64,000 bases of DNA from Paracoccus aminophilus JCM 7686 (GCF_000444995.1 NC_022050.1:124001-188000), one strand, 5' to 3'; shown: positions 15,863 to 25,128, counted from the stretch's first letter. Notes: a model not told the origin generated them from the letters alone. Translations and numbers: made by a program.

Positions 15863-17545
15863 ATGTCAAACCGACCCAAAACCGAGGATGCAGAACGTCC
15901 CGCGCGCCAGCCGATCAGGCTGACGCTGTTGCCGACGCTGGCCGCAGTTTTGTGGCTGCCGCAGGCCGGCCTGCTGGCGCAGGCGATCTCAAACGTCGCG
16001 GATCGGATGTCCTGGGGCGCGACGATCCTGCCGGCGGCAACGGCCGCAGCCATAGGCATTTTGCGAGTCATCCTCGGCGCGCTCAGCGAGCGTGCAGGCC
16101 ATCAGCATGCCCGCGCCCGCGTTTCTGCGTTACGCATGACCGCGATCATGGCCCTGTCAGAGCGCGCGCCGCTTGACAGGCGGGCCATCCCATCAGGTGA
16201 AGCCGCCAGCATGATCGCCGAACAGGCGGACAGCATCACGCCCTGGCTGGCCAGGTTCGGCCCGGCGCGGATGAAGGCCGTGCTGGTTCCGCTGGCAATT
16301 TTTCTGGCGATCCTGCCCTTGTCCTGGACGGCGGCGCTGGTCCTTTTGATCGCAATGCCGGTGATCCCGGTTTTCATGGCGCTGATCGGCTGGCAGGCGC
16401 AGGCGGCCAGCAAGGCGCAACTGGTCGAGATTGGTGCGATGAACGCCTTTCTACTTGACCGGCTGCGCGGGCTTGCCACCATCCGGGGGTTGGGCGCGAC
16501 CGATCGGGTGGCTACCAGTGTCAGAGCCGAAGCCGAGGGCCTGCGGGCGCGTTCGATGGCGGTTTTGCGCATCGCCTTTCTCACCTCGGCCGTGCTGGAA
16601 CTGTTTGCTGCGCTCGGGGTGGCAATGGTCGCGGTCTATGTAGGCTTTCACCTGCTGGGAGATCTGAATTTCGGAGCCTGGGGCGACACGCTGAGCCTTG
16701 CGCAGGGCATGTTCATCCTGCTGTTGGCTCCCGCCTTTTTTGAACCGCTGCGCGATCTGTCGGCAATCTGGCATGACAAGGCTGCGGGACAGGCGGCACA
16801 GGACAATCTGTTGCGCCTGTCCCGCAGCGAACGGACGTTGCCCGAAGCGGGGCTGGGCACAACCCCGTCTGCCTCCACCGGCCCGCAGGCGGCTTCTGTC
16901 CGGGTCGCAGGTCTGCGGTTCCGTCATGGCGACGATGGGGGGACGCTGCCTGCGGGGCTGAATTTCACCCTTGCCGCAGGCGAACATCTGGCGCTGACCG
17001 GCCCAAGCGGCGCCGGAAAGACCACGCTGCTGGCGCTGATCGCCGGGCTGGATCTGCCGCAGGCGGGCCGGATCGAAATCGACTGCGAGGCGCTGACAGC
17101 CGAAACCGCCACCCGCCTGCGCGCCCGCATGGCCTGGATCGGCCAGAGTCCGCATATCTTTGCAGGCTCTTTGGCGCAGAACGTCACCATGGGCCGCAAG
17201 GAAATCGGGCCAGAGAAGGTCAGCCGCGCGCTTTCCGACATGCATCTGGGCGCAATGGCAAGGATCCGTGGCACCGCGCCGATCGGCGAGGGCGGCAACG
17301 GGATCTCGGGTGGCGAGGCGCTGCGTCTGGCACTGGCACGGATCGCCGTCAGCCCGGTGAGGCTTGTGCTCGCTGATGAACCGACCGCCCATCTTGACCT
17401 GGAAACCGCTGAAAGCGTGACGGAAAGCCTGCTGGCGCTGGCGCAGGGACGCAGCCTGATCGTCGCCACCCATGATCCGCGCCTTGCCGCACGGATGGAT
17501 CGCCAGATCAGTCTGCCAGCACCCGCAACGGTGGAGGCCCCATGA
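15863..17545 (+). CDS. cydD: CydD, thiol reductant ABC exporter subunit
   Basis: A 560-residue half ABC transporter: six membrane helices, then an ATPase with Walker A GPSGAGKTT (about residue 377), signature ISGGEALRLALAR and Walker B LVLADEPTAHLD. CydDC exports cysteine and glutathione to the periplasm and is needed to assemble cytochrome bd. The stop overlaps the start of cydC (ATGATG). The thiol export function also fits the many Dsb proteins at the left of the window. Confidence 0.9.
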   Translation: MSNRPKTEDAERPARQPIRLTLLPTLAAVLWLPQAGLLAQAISNVADRMSWGATILPAATAAAIGILRVILGALSERAGHQHARARVSALRMTAIMALSERAPLDRRAIPSGEAASMIAEQADSITPWLARFGPARMKAVLVPLAIFLAILPLSWTAALVLLIAMPVIPVFMALIGWQAQAASKAQLVEIGAMNAFLLDRLRGLATIRGLGATDRVATSVRAEAEGLRARSMAVLRIAFLTSAVLELFAALGVAMVAVYVGFHLLGDLNFGAWGDTLSLAQGMFILLLAPAFFEPLRDLSAIWHDKAAGQAAQDNLLRLSRSERTLPEAGLGTTPSASTGPQAASVRVAGLRFRHGDDGGTLPAGLNFTLAAGEHLALTGPSGAGKTTLLALIAGLDLPQAGRIEIDCEALTAETATRLRARMAWIGQSPHIFAGSLAQNVTMGRKEIGPEKVSRALSDMHLGAMARIRGTAPIGEGGNGISGGEALRLALARIAVSPVRLVLADEPTAHLDLETAESVTESLLALAQGRSLIVATHDPRLAARMDRQISLPAPATVEAP

Positions 17546-19239
17546 TGTCGCGCCTGTGGCAGGATTTCCGCCCCTTCCTTGCGCTGCCCGACCGGCAGGC
17601 GCGCCGGAGATTGCTGGCGGGCGCTGCGCTTGCAGCCCTGACGGGGTTGATGGGAATGGCGTTGCTGGGGCTTTCCGGCTGGTTCATCACCGCGACGGCG
17701 CTTGCCGGGCTTTCCACGGTCACGGCGCTGGCCTTTGATGTCTTCATGCCCTCGGCGGCGATCCGGCTTTTCGCGCTTGGCCGCACAGCGGCCCGCTATG
17801 GCGAACGTCTGGTGACACATGACGCGACGCTGGCCGTGCTGGCGGCGCTGCGCGAACGGCTGTTTCGCGCCTGGTCTGCGGCGGGGGCCGCACGGGCGCT
17901 TGCCCTGCGTCCGGCGCGGATTCTGTTCCGGCTGACCGCCGATGTCGATGCGCTGGACACACTTTATCTGCGGCTGATTGTACCGCTTTGCACGGGCTTC
18001 ATCGCCGCACTGGCTGCAGGCATCACCTTGGCCTTTATCAGCCCGCTGCTCGGGCTTGCCGTCTTTGCAGTGCTGATCCTGTCGGGGTCTGTGATGGTGT
18101 GGCGTATATCGCGCTCTGCCACCCCGGCCACACTGCGCCGTGCGGCCCTGATCGAGGGCCTGCGCAGCGGCGTGATCGACCTTGCCAGCGGTCAGACCGA
18201 ATTGCTGATGGCCGGGCAGTTGCCCGCCCGCTGCGCGGATCTGGGCGCGCTGGAGACTCGGCTTGCCACGCATGAAAACCGCCTGAACCGGATCGAGACC
18301 GGGGCAGGCATCGTCTTCGGGGTGATCGCCGCGCTGTTGCCACCTGCGGTGCTGGTCGCCGCAGCCATGTCGGGGATCGGGGCACCCGGTGTCGCGCTGG
18401 CCCTGCTGGTCGCCATGGCCGCGTCGGAAACGCTTGCACCCTTGCGCCGGGGCGCGCTGGACCTTGCCCGCACCCGGCTGGCCGTGCGCCGTATCGGGCC
18501 GGGGCTGGCACCGCCCGACCCCTCTGTCATCCCGCCCTCTCCGAAAGACGGGGTTGCCGTCTGCCTGCACCATGTCACGCTGCGCCATGACGGGGCGGCG
18601 ACTGCGGTGCTTGGCGATATCTCGCTGGAGATCCGGCAAGGCGAGCATATCGCCCTGACCGGCCCGAGCGGCATCGGCAAGACCAGCCTGCTCCAGTGCC
18701 TGGCTGGCGAAATAGCGCCGCAATCGGGTGAGGTCTTCTGCCTGCCCTCTGCCCGGCTGACCCAACGGACCGAGCTGTTTCACGACAGCCTGCGCGGCAA
18801 TCTTCGGCTTGCCGCCCCCGATGCTGACGACGCGGAACTAATCGCCGCGCTGACCGCTGCGGGGCTGGAAAGCCTGTTCGACAGCCTGCCCGATGGGCTG
18901 GACACAATGCTGGGAGATCGCGGTCAGGGGCTGTCGGGCGGTCAGGCGCGCAGGCTGGCACTGGCGCGGATGATCCTGCGCAATGCGCCCGTCTGGCTGC
19001 TGGATGAGCCGACCGAAGGGCTTGATGGCCAGACCGCGCGTGATGTGCTGGCGCGACTGCACCGTGCCAAAGACCAGAAGGCCAAGGATCGGACAACCGT
19101 GGTGACCGCGACCCATACCCGGCGCGAAGCGGAAAACGCCGACCGTATCCTTGTTCTTGGACAGGGCGGCATCCTGGCCATCCATATTCGTGGCAGCCCC
19201 GGTTTCGATGCGGCGCTGACTGCGCTGCGCCCAGACTGA
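17542..19239 (+). CDS. cydC: CydC, thiol reductant ABC exporter subunit
   Basis: A 565-residue half ABC transporter and partner of CydD. Membrane domain to about residue 320, then the ATPase: Walker A GPSGIGKTS, signature LSGGQARRLALARM, Walker B VWLLDEPTEGLD. Overlaps cydD by 4 bp. Followed 85 bp later by cydA, so the exporter and the oxidase it matures are probably co-expressed. Confidence 0.9.
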   Translation: MMSRLWQDFRPFLALPDRQARRRLLAGAALAALTGLMGMALLGLSGWFITATALAGLSTVTALAFDVFMPSAAIRLFALGRTAARYGERLVTHDATLAVLAALRERLFRAWSAAGAARALALRPARILFRLTADVDALDTLYLRLIVPLCTGFIAALAAGITLAFISPLLGLAVFAVLILSGSVMVWRISRSATPATLRRAALIEGLRSGVIDLASGQTELLMAGQLPARCADLGALETRLATHENRLNRIETGAGIVFGVIAALLPPAVLVAAAMSGIGAPGVALALLVAMAASETLAPLRRGALDLARTRLAVRRIGPGLAPPDPSVIPPSPKDGVAVCLHHVTLRHDGAATAVLGDISLEIRQGEHIALTGPSGIGKTSLLQCLAGEIAPQSGEVFCLPSARLTQRTELFHDSLRGNLRLAAPDADDAELIAALTAAGLESLFDSLPDGLDTMLGDRGQGLSGGQARRLALARMILRNAPVWLLDEPTEGLDGQTARDVLARLHRAKDQKAKDRTTVVTATHTRREAENADRILVLGQGGILAIHIRGSPGFDAALTALRPD

Positions 19240-19324
19240 TGCAATCCGACTGAGCCCCCGTTTCCGACCCGCCCACCACCCGCATTCAAAGCTCCATCCC
19301 CCCGCAATACGCAAAGGCAGCAAG

Positions 19325-20917
19325 ATGGAATTCGACATCGTCACCCTGTCGCGGCTTCAATTCGCCCTGACCGCACTTTACCACTTTCTTTTCGTGCCCC
19401 TGACGCTGGGCCTTTCCGTCCTCCTCGCGGCGATGGAGACGGTCTATGTCATGACCGGCCGCCCGATCTGGCGCCAGATGACCAAGTTCTGGGGTACGCT
19501 CTTCGGCATCAACTTTGTCCTCGGCGTCGCCACCGGCATCGTGATGGAATTCCAGTTCGGCATGAACTGGAGCTATTACAGCCATTATGTCGGCGACATC
19601 TTCGGCGCCCCCCTGGCCATCGAGGGACTGATGGCCTTCTTCCTGGAAGCCACATTCGTCGGGCTGTTCTTCTTCGGCTGGGACAAGATGTCAAAGGTCG
19701 GGCATCTGTTCGCCACCTATTGCGTGGCGATCGGCTCGAACTTCTCGGCCTTGTGGATCCTGATCGCCAATGGCTGGATGCAGCACCCGGTGGGGGCGCA
19801 ATTCAACCCCGATACGATGCGGATGGAGGTGACCGATTTCTTCGAGGTCCTGTTCAACCCGGTGGCGCAGGCGCGGTTCGTCCATACCGTCTCGGCGGGC
19901 TATCTGACGGCTTCGGTCTTCGTGCTTGGCGTCTCGGCCTGGTATCTGCTGAAGGGCCGCCATATCGCCATCGCCAAACGCTCGATGACCATTGCGGCCT
20001 CCTTCGGATTGCTCGCGTCGATTTCAGCAGTAATCCTGGGGGATGAGGGCGGCTATCTGGCAACAGAGCACCAGAAGATGAAACTCGCAGCCATCGAAGG
20101 GATGTGGGAAACCGAACCCGCCCCCGCCTCTTTCACCCTGATCGGCATCCCCGACATGGAGGCCCGCACAACCCATTACGCCGTGCATATCCCTTGGGTG
20201 ATGGGCCTGATCGGCACCCGTTCGCTGACAACCGTGATCCCCGGCATCAGCGAGTTGGAAGCCCATGCCGAAACCCGCATCCGCAGCGGGCTTCTGGCCT
20301 ATGACGCCTTGCAGGAATACCGCGCCGCACCGACGCGCGAGGCGGTTCCGCCCGAGGCCATCGAGACCTTCGAGCGGCATGGCGACGATCTTGGCTATGC
20401 GCTTTTGCTGATGAAATACGTCGACGATCCGCGCCAGGCGAGCGAAGAGCAGATCAGGGCCGCCGCATGGGATACCGTGCCGCATGTGCCGACACTGTTC
20501 TGGTCCTTCCGCATCATGGTCGCCATCGGCTTTTTCAATGTCGCGCTGATGGGTTTTTTCGTGGTGCTTGCCGCGCGCCGCAAACTGGGTGTCAGCCGCT
20601 GGCCGCTGAAAATCGCGGTCGCATCACTGGCCCTGCCCTGGATCGCGGCGGAACTTGGCTGGATCACCGCCGAATTCGGCCGCCAGCCCTGGGCCATCGA
20701 AGGCGTCCTGCCGACTGTCGCCGCGGTCTCGGACATGACGGTGACGTCGCTTCTGATCACCATCGCAGGGTTTACGCTGCTTTATACGGTGCTGATCGTG
20801 ATCGAGATGCGGCTGATGCTGGCCGCGATCCGCAAGGGACCGCAGCCGGACCATGACCCGGAGATGCCGCTTGCGCCCAAAGCGCTGGCCCCCCGTAACC
20901 CTGTTGCAGCGGAGTAA
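19325..20917 (+). CDS. cydA: CydA, cytochrome bd ubiquinol oxidase subunit I
   Basis: A 530-residue CydA carrying the haems. The N-terminus LSRLQFALTALYHFLFVPLT includes the axial His of haem b595/d. The GRQPW motif is present in AEFGRQPWAIEGVLPT. The quinol-binding Q loop is the long form seen in E. coli bd-I (AHAETRIRSGLLAYDAL, then a long insert before the next helix). This high-affinity oxidase serves microaerobic respiration and resists sulfide, which fits the sulfide module upstream. Confidence 0.95.
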   Translation: MEFDIVTLSRLQFALTALYHFLFVPLTLGLSVLLAAMETVYVMTGRPIWRQMTKFWGTLFGINFVLGVATGIVMEFQFGMNWSYYSHYVGDIFGAPLAIEGLMAFFLEATFVGLFFFGWDKMSKVGHLFATYCVAIGSNFSALWILIANGWMQHPVGAQFNPDTMRMEVTDFFEVLFNPVAQARFVHTVSAGYLTASVFVLGVSAWYLLKGRHIAIAKRSMTIAASFGLLASISAVILGDEGGYLATEHQKMKLAAIEGMWETEPAPASFTLIGIPDMEARTTHYAVHIPWVMGLIGTRSLTTVIPGISELEAHAETRIRSGLLAYDALQEYRAAPTREAVPPEAIETFERHGDDLGYALLLMKYVDDPRQASEEQIRAAAWDTVPHVPTLFWSFRIMVAIGFFNVALMGFFVVLAARRKLGVSRWPLKIAVASLALPWIAAELGWITAEFGRQPWAIEGVLPTVAAVSDMTVTSLLITIAGFTLLYTVLIVIEMRLMLAAIRKGPQPDHDPEMPLAPKALAPRNPVAAE

Positions 20918-20922
20918 CCCCG

Positions 20923-22074
20923 ATGATCCTGCACACCCTTCTTGATTATGACACATTGCGCGTCATCTGGTGGCTGCTGCTCGGCGTGCTTCTGATCGGT
21001 TTTGCCGTAATGGACGGGTTCGACCTTGGCGTCGGAATGCTGCTGCCATTTGCCGGAAAAACCGATCTGGAACGCCGTATCGTCATCAACACCATCGGCC
21101 CGGTCTGGGAAGGCAACCAGGTCTGGCTGATCCTTGGCGGCGGCGCGATCTTTGCCGCCTGGCCGCCGCTTTACGCGGTCAGTTTCTCGGGCTTTTACCT
21201 TGCGATGTTCGCGATCCTTGCAGCGCTGATCCTGCGGCCGGTCGGCTTCAAATACCGCTCGAAACGAGAAAGCGCGACATGGCGCAGGAACTGGGACCGG
21301 GCATTGTTCATCGGAGGTTTCGTTCCCGCGCTGATCTTCGGCGTAGCGGTCGGCAATGTGCTGCAAGGAGTGCCGTTCCGATTGGGCTCTGACCTGAGGA
21401 TTTTCTATGATGGCACGTTCTTCGGCCTGCTGAACCCGTTTGCATTGCTCTGCGGGCTCTTATCGGTCGCGATGCTGACCATGCATGGCGCGAACTGGCT
21501 GGTGCTGAAATCCTCGGGCGAGGTGGCCGGTCGGGCCCGCCGCTTTGGCACCATCGCCACCCTGGCGACGATCACGCTTTATGCACTTGGCGGGATCGCC
21601 CTGTGGCTGTTTGTCGATGGCTATCGCATCACCAGCGCGATCAATACCACCGGCCCGTCAAATCCGCTGGCGAAAACGGTTGATGTCAGCGCCGGGGCCT
21701 GGTTCGCCAATTACGCCGCCCATCCCTGGATGATCGCCGCCCCGGTTCTTGGGTTCCTTGGCGCGGTGCTGGTGCTGTGGGGACTGCGCGCACGCCGCGA
21801 GGTGGCAACGCTCTTGTTCAGTAAGCTCTCGATCTTCGGGATTATCGCTTCGGTCGGACTGTCGATGTTTCCCTTCATCCTGCCTTCGACCGCGCAGCCG
21901 GGGGCAAGCCTGACGGTCTGGGATGCGTCCTCCAGCCATATGACGCTGTTCATCATGCTTGTCGTCACCCTGATCTTCCTGCCGCTGATCGTCGCCTATA
22001 CCGCCTGGGCCTACAAACTGCTCTGGGGCAAGGTGGATGAGGATGACATCACCGGCGGCGGTCACGCCTACTGA
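20923..22074 (+). CDS. cydB: CydB, cytochrome bd ubiquinol oxidase subunit II
   Basis: A 383-residue CydB starting 5 bp after cydA. The conserved WWLLLGVLLIGFAVMDGFDLG and GPVWEGNQVWLILGGGA motifs are present, with about nine membrane helices. Partner of CydA in the heterodimeric oxidase. The gene is followed at once by the tiny cydX. Confidence 0.95.
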   Translation: MILHTLLDYDTLRVIWWLLLGVLLIGFAVMDGFDLGVGMLLPFAGKTDLERRIVINTIGPVWEGNQVWLILGGGAIFAAWPPLYAVSFSGFYLAMFAILAALILRPVGFKYRSKRESATWRRNWDRALFIGGFVPALIFGVAVGNVLQGVPFRLGSDLRIFYDGTFFGLLNPFALLCGLLSVAMLTMHGANWLVLKSSGEVAGRARRFGTIATLATITLYALGGIALWLFVDGYRITSAINTTGPSNPLAKTVDVSAGAWFANYAAHPWMIAAPVLGFLGAVLVLWGLRARREVATLLFSKLSIFGIIASVGLSMFPFILPSTAQPGASLTVWDASSSHMTLFIMLVVTLIFLPLIVAYTAWAYKLLWGKVDEDDITGGGHAY

Positions 22075-22086
22075 AAGGAACAAGAT

Positions 22087-22227
22087 ATGTGGTATTTTGC
22101 CTGGATCCTCGGCCTGCCGCTGGCCGTCTGCTTCGCGGTGCTGAACGCGATGTGGTTCGAGATGCTCGATGACGGGGATGAAGCCCGTGAAGGCCGCCGC
22201 GATGGTGGCACCCACACAGGTGCATGA
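22087..22227 (+). CDS. cydX: CydX-like small subunit of cytochrome bd
   Basis: A 46-residue protein starting MWYFAWILGLPLAVCFAVLN, a single membrane helix with the MWYF-W-LG pattern of CydX/YbgT, then EMLDDGDE and a charged tail. It begins 12 bp after cydB with a good AAAGGAAC ribosome site. CydX packs against CydA and stabilises haem binding. Too short for many gene callers. Confidence 0.85.
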   Translation: MWYFAWILGLPLAVCFAVLNAMWFEMLDDGDEAREGRRDGGTHTGA

Positions 22228-22509
22228 CACGCAGACGAGACGGAGGGCCAGAACATGGCCCCCCACCACCGGGGCCTCTGCCTTTCAGCCCGAATTCTTT
22301 TGCAGCGAATCCTGAGCCGCTGCTGATCCCCGGCAGGCACGCACCCGTTCAATCGCAGCATCTTCACAGCAGTGCCCGGCGCGCAGTTCGATACCAGTGC
22401 CCCGATCCCGGGCCGGGTGCTGTCATCGACGGCAGATCGCTCCATCCGATGCCTCGCGAAATCTGACCTTATGGAGTACTGATCGCCCGACTGCGCGAAA
22501 GGGAATGGC
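22228..22509. other. Intergenic region after cydX with a possible terminator hairpin
   Basis: A 282-bp stretch with no convincing gene. A 6-bp stem GGCCCC / GGGGCC with an 8-nt loop lies at 22257-22276, about 30 bp after cydX, and may end the cyd transcript; it has no U tract. Confidence 0.4.
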
Positions 22510-23481
22510 ATGCGGGACATAATGGAACGACAACAGGTATGGATCTACCTGATGGCAGTCCTGGTTGCCGGGCTCACTGGATTTGCTGTGCCGGACGCCA
22601 CCGCTTTGGAGCACGCGATCAATCCGGCATTGGCCCTCATGCTGTTTGTCACGTTTTTACAGGTGCCACTGTCCGAGATTGGCCGAGGCTTCCGGGAGGC
22701 GCGATTTCTGGGCGCTCTTCTGGTAAGCAACTTCCTTGTCGTCCCGATCCTCGCACTCGCATTGGCGCAACTCGCGATCGACGACGCACTTTTGCGCCTT
22801 GGCATTCTCATGGTGCTGCTGACACCCTGTATCGACTATGTGATTACCTTTGCCCATCTGGGGCGGGCGGACGCGCGGTTGCTGCTGTCATCGACACCGG
22901 TTTTGCTGCTGGTTCAAATGGCTCTGCTGCCACTCTACCTTGGCCTGTTTCTCGGCGGTGACGTTGTCGAGCTCGTGCGTCCCGGCCCCTTTGTGCATGC
23001 TTTTGTCTGGTTGATCGCAGTGCCGTTGATCTGCGCTGGTGTGGTCCAGTTCTGGGCCGCGTCGTGCACCACGGGGGTGCGCGTCAGTGCAGCTCTTGGA
23101 GTTCTTCCGGTCCCGGCAACAGCCTTGGTCCTGTTCCTCGTTGTCGCCGCGACAGTTCCCGTTCTGGGGGCTGCGAGCCACCATGCATTATCCGCCCTGC
23201 CAATCTATATCCTCTTTGCCGTCTTCGCACCGCTCCTCGGCTGGGGCATAAGGAGGCTCTTCGGGCTTTCACACGCAGCAAGCCGGGCAGTGTCATTCTC
23301 GACTGCAACGCGAAACTCCCTCGTCGTTCTACCGCTGGCCCTGGCTGTTCCCGGTGCGATCCCGATCCTTCCCGCAGTGATCGTGACGCAGACCCTGGTC
23401 GAACTGATGGCCGAACTGATCTACGTCCGGGTTATACCTCTGTTTGGCAAGGCGAAAGAGAGGCGGGCCAAGGCTGCCTGA
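22510..23481 (+). CDS. Bile acid:Na+ symporter superfamily (arsenite-permease-like) membrane protein
   Basis: A 323-residue protein with about ten membrane helices, resembling the BASS/ACR3 superfamily. The motif LLTPCIDYVITFAHLG sits where ACR3 has its conserved APC-type cysteine motif, and ATRNSLVVLPLALA matches the second crossover region. GAAAGGG lies 7 bp before the ATG. No arsenate reductase or ArsR gene is adjacent, so arsenite as substrate is only a possibility; organic anions are another. Confidence 0.65.
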   Translation: MRDIMERQQVWIYLMAVLVAGLTGFAVPDATALEHAINPALALMLFVTFLQVPLSEIGRGFREARFLGALLVSNFLVVPILALALAQLAIDDALLRLGILMVLLTPCIDYVITFAHLGRADARLLLSSTPVLLLVQMALLPLYLGLFLGGDVVELVRPGPFVHAFVWLIAVPLICAGVVQFWAASCTTGVRVSAALGVLPVPATALVLFLVVAATVPVLGAASHHALSALPIYILFAVFAPLLGWGIRRLFGLSHAASRAVSFSTATRNSLVVLPLALAVPGAIPILPAVIVTQTLVELMAELIYVRVIPLFGKAKERRAKAA

Positions 23482-23507
23482 AGGACTGTCCCCTGCCGTT
23501 GGGAAAA

Positions 23508-23525
23508 GGTCTGCATTCGCAGACC
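23508..23525 (+). terminator. Hairpin after the symporter gene
   Basis: A perfect 7-bp stem GGTCTGC / GCAGACC with loop ATTC, 27 bp after the symporter stop. No strong U tract, so termination is probable rather than certain. Confidence 0.45.
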
Positions 23526-23614
23526 ATCACCACTAAACCATTGCAGGCCCCGTTTCCTGCCAGATCCCCGAAGGCGTGTTCAGCTTTGGCCTGCCCGGGG
23601 ATCAAGCCACGGCA

Positions 23615-23885
23615 TCAACCGGGCGCCACAACGGCGACAGGCGAAGTTCCGAGCACCCGGAAGAGCAGCACCTCGTTCTGCAACTGCTCCAACCTGTTTG
23701 CCGTGACGGCGCCTTCCGCGCTGCGTCTGCGTTCCTGCGCATCCAGCAGCACCCGCAATGGTTCCGCGCCCGCCTTGTATCTTCGCTCGGTGAGGTTTTC
23801 GGCTTCACGCGCCGCTTCAAGCGCGGCAGTCAAATGACCGGCCTTGGTCGCCAGATTGCGCCGGGCGCTCAGGGCTGTTGACCAT
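23615..23885 (-). pseudogene. TolC-family outer membrane efflux protein, C-terminal fragment
   Basis: The minus frame reads ALEAAREAENLTERRYKAGA then LLDAQERRRSAEGAVTANRL and ends LLRVLGTSPVAVVAPG-like residues. This is the last coiled-coil helix pair of a TolC-like protein. Only about 85 residues remain. At about 23880 it abuts, in another frame, the truncated Lrp-type regulator, so the junction is a deletion or insertion scar rather than an intact gene. Confidence 0.65.
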
Positions 23886-24074
23886 CCCGATTTCCGCCGG
23901 GTCAAGTACCGCGACGTAGCGCTGAATGACACCAGCTTCTTCTAGCGCCTTGGCGCGCCGCAGACAGGGCGAGGGCGAAAGCCCGACCTGGGCTGCCAGT
24001 TCGACCTTCTGCATCCGACCATCTTTCTGCAATGCGCGCAGAATACGTCGGTCTGTTTCGTCTAGTCTGGTCAT
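23878..24074 (-). pseudogene. Lrp/AsnC-family regulator, N-terminal fragment
   Basis: From the ATG at 24074: LDETDRRILRALQKDGRMQK, then the helix-turn-helix LAAQVGLSPSPCLRRAKALE and GVIQRYVAVLDPAEIGM, an Lrp-type DNA-binding domain and linker. The ligand-binding RAM domain (about 85 residues) is missing and replaced by out-of-frame TolC-like sequence. Probably inactive. Confidence 0.75.
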
Positions 24075-24162
24075 GGAAGAGGCGGCTGCGGGAATCTGAA
24101 CAGCCGGGATAAGTGGATTTTCCGCGTAGCGGCAGCATGATGCTGCGAGCGAGGAGAAGACC

Positions 24163-24312
24163 ATGGCAAGACGACCGCGCCGGAACCACAGCCCGGCTTT
24201 CAAGGCGAAAGTGGCGGTAGCCGCGATCAAGAGCGAGAAGACCATGATCGAGCTGGCGCAGGAGTTCGACGTTCACCTGAACCAGATCAAACGGCCATGG
24301 CCTTCAAGCTGA
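24163..24312 (+). pseudogene. IS3-family transposase OrfA, N-terminal fragment
   Basis: Reads RRPRRNHSPAFKAKVAVAAI then ELAQEFDVHLNQIK, the helix-turn-helix start of an IS3/IS407-group OrfA. After about 43 residues it runs into unrelated IS256-type sequence and a stop. The rest of the element is gone. Confidence 0.75.
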
Positions 24313-24425
24313 TGATGCCGGCCCAGAAGAAATGGCGAAAACTCGACGGCCACCACCGCCTCCCAGAAATCATACAGGGGGTTGAGTTCCGCGACGGCCT
24401 CCGTCAACTTCAAACCGCCGCCTGA
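24291..24425 (+). pseudogene. IS256-family transposase, C-terminal fragment
   Basis: Reads AMAFKLMMPAQKKWRKLDGH then LPEIIQGVEFRDG and a stop at 24425. This is the C-terminal end of an IS256/mutator-type transposase. It begins exactly where the IS3 OrfA fragment ends, marking an IS-into-IS or deletion scar. Confidence 0.7.
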
Positions 24426-24523
24426 TCAAGCGTCACCAACTTTCGACCATAGCTCAGCGAAAATTCCGCTACACATCGGGCCGCCAAGATCCGATGAATC
24501 GATCTGGCACTCTCTGATGTGAG

Positions 24524-24540
24524 TTCATAATTCTTATGAT
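24524..24540. promoter_or_regulatory. Palindrome upstream of the truncated haemoglobin gene
   Basis: TTCATAATTCTTATGAT, an inverted repeat of TCATAA / TTATGA around TTC, 72 bp before the haemoglobin start. AT-rich in a GC-rich region. Could be an operator for an NO- or iron-sensing regulator (NsrR or RirA/IscR-like), by context only. Confidence 0.4.
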
Positions 24541-24611
24541 GGCCGGGCCACGTTAGAAGCCATGCGCAGAGGAAACACTCGTAACACATAGGCCGGTGAA
24601 AGGGGGCAAGT

Positions 24612-25004
24612 ATGAATGCACGTAGGTTTGACATTACCGCCGAAGAAATCGGCGTGGTGGTCGCGCGCTTTTACGCAGACATTCGCCACCATCCAGTTCT
24701 TGGGCCAGTTTTTGCACGGCACGTCACGGATTGGTCAGAGCATGAAAGCAGGATCATGTCTTTCTGGCGTAACGCGATCCTGCGCGAACAGGGCTACGAT
24801 GGAAACCCCATGTTCGTTCACAAAGAGGCAGGAGACATACGCGCTGAGATGTTTCCAATATGGCTGGACCTCTTTGATAAAGTGCTGGCTGCTAACCTCA
24901 CAATAGATCAGGCCCGAAATTGGTCAGCCCTCGCGCACCGGATTGGCAAGGGCCTCAGCTATGGGCTTGCGCAGGCTGGCGATCCCCCAAACCTCCGCCG
25001 CTGA
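24612..25004 (+). CDS. Group III truncated haemoglobin
   Basis: A 130-residue truncated globin. Features of group III (TrHb3/Ctb-like) are VARFYADIRHHPVLGPVFAR, FWRNAILREQGYDGNPMFVH with the proximal-helix His, and a C-terminal YGLAQAG. These proteins bind oxygen or NO under low oxygen and help detoxify NO. An AAAGGGGGC ribosome site precedes the ATG. The upstream palindrome suggests specific regulation. Convergent with the VIT-family gene, separated by a strong hairpin. Confidence 0.88.
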   Translation: MNARRFDITAEEIGVVVARFYADIRHHPVLGPVFARHVTDWSEHESRIMSFWRNAILREQGYDGNPMFVHKEAGDIRAEMFPIWLDLFDKVLAANLTIDQARNWSALAHRIGKGLSYGLAQAGDPPNLRR

Positions 25005-25104
25005 TAGAGAGGCAGCAGTTTCATCAACCAAATCTTCGACAATGCCAGAGCCGTTAAACCGGGCCCTTTTGAACTCTAAAATACCTTTCCCCCGATCCCC
25101 AAGA

Positions 25105-25122
25105 AGGGGGGATAGCCCCCCT
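25105..25122. terminator. Bidirectional hairpin between convergent genes
   Basis: A perfect 7-bp stem AGGGGGG / CCCCCCT with loop ATAG, between the ends of the haemoglobin (25004) and the VIT-family gene (25129). Probably terminates both. Confidence 0.6.
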
Positions 25123-25128
25123 GTCTGC

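Noticed and set aside
15187..16071. Long minus-strand open frame (294 codons) across the sulP end and cydD start
   Set aside because: It overlaps two clear genes on the other strand, has no family features and no ribosome site; an antisense shadow of GC-rich coding sequence.
16924..18783. 619-codon minus-strand open frame opposite cydD and cydC
   Set aside because: It is rich in Arg, Gln and Gly with no motifs, typical of an antisense frame. CydC and CydD carry all ABC motifs.
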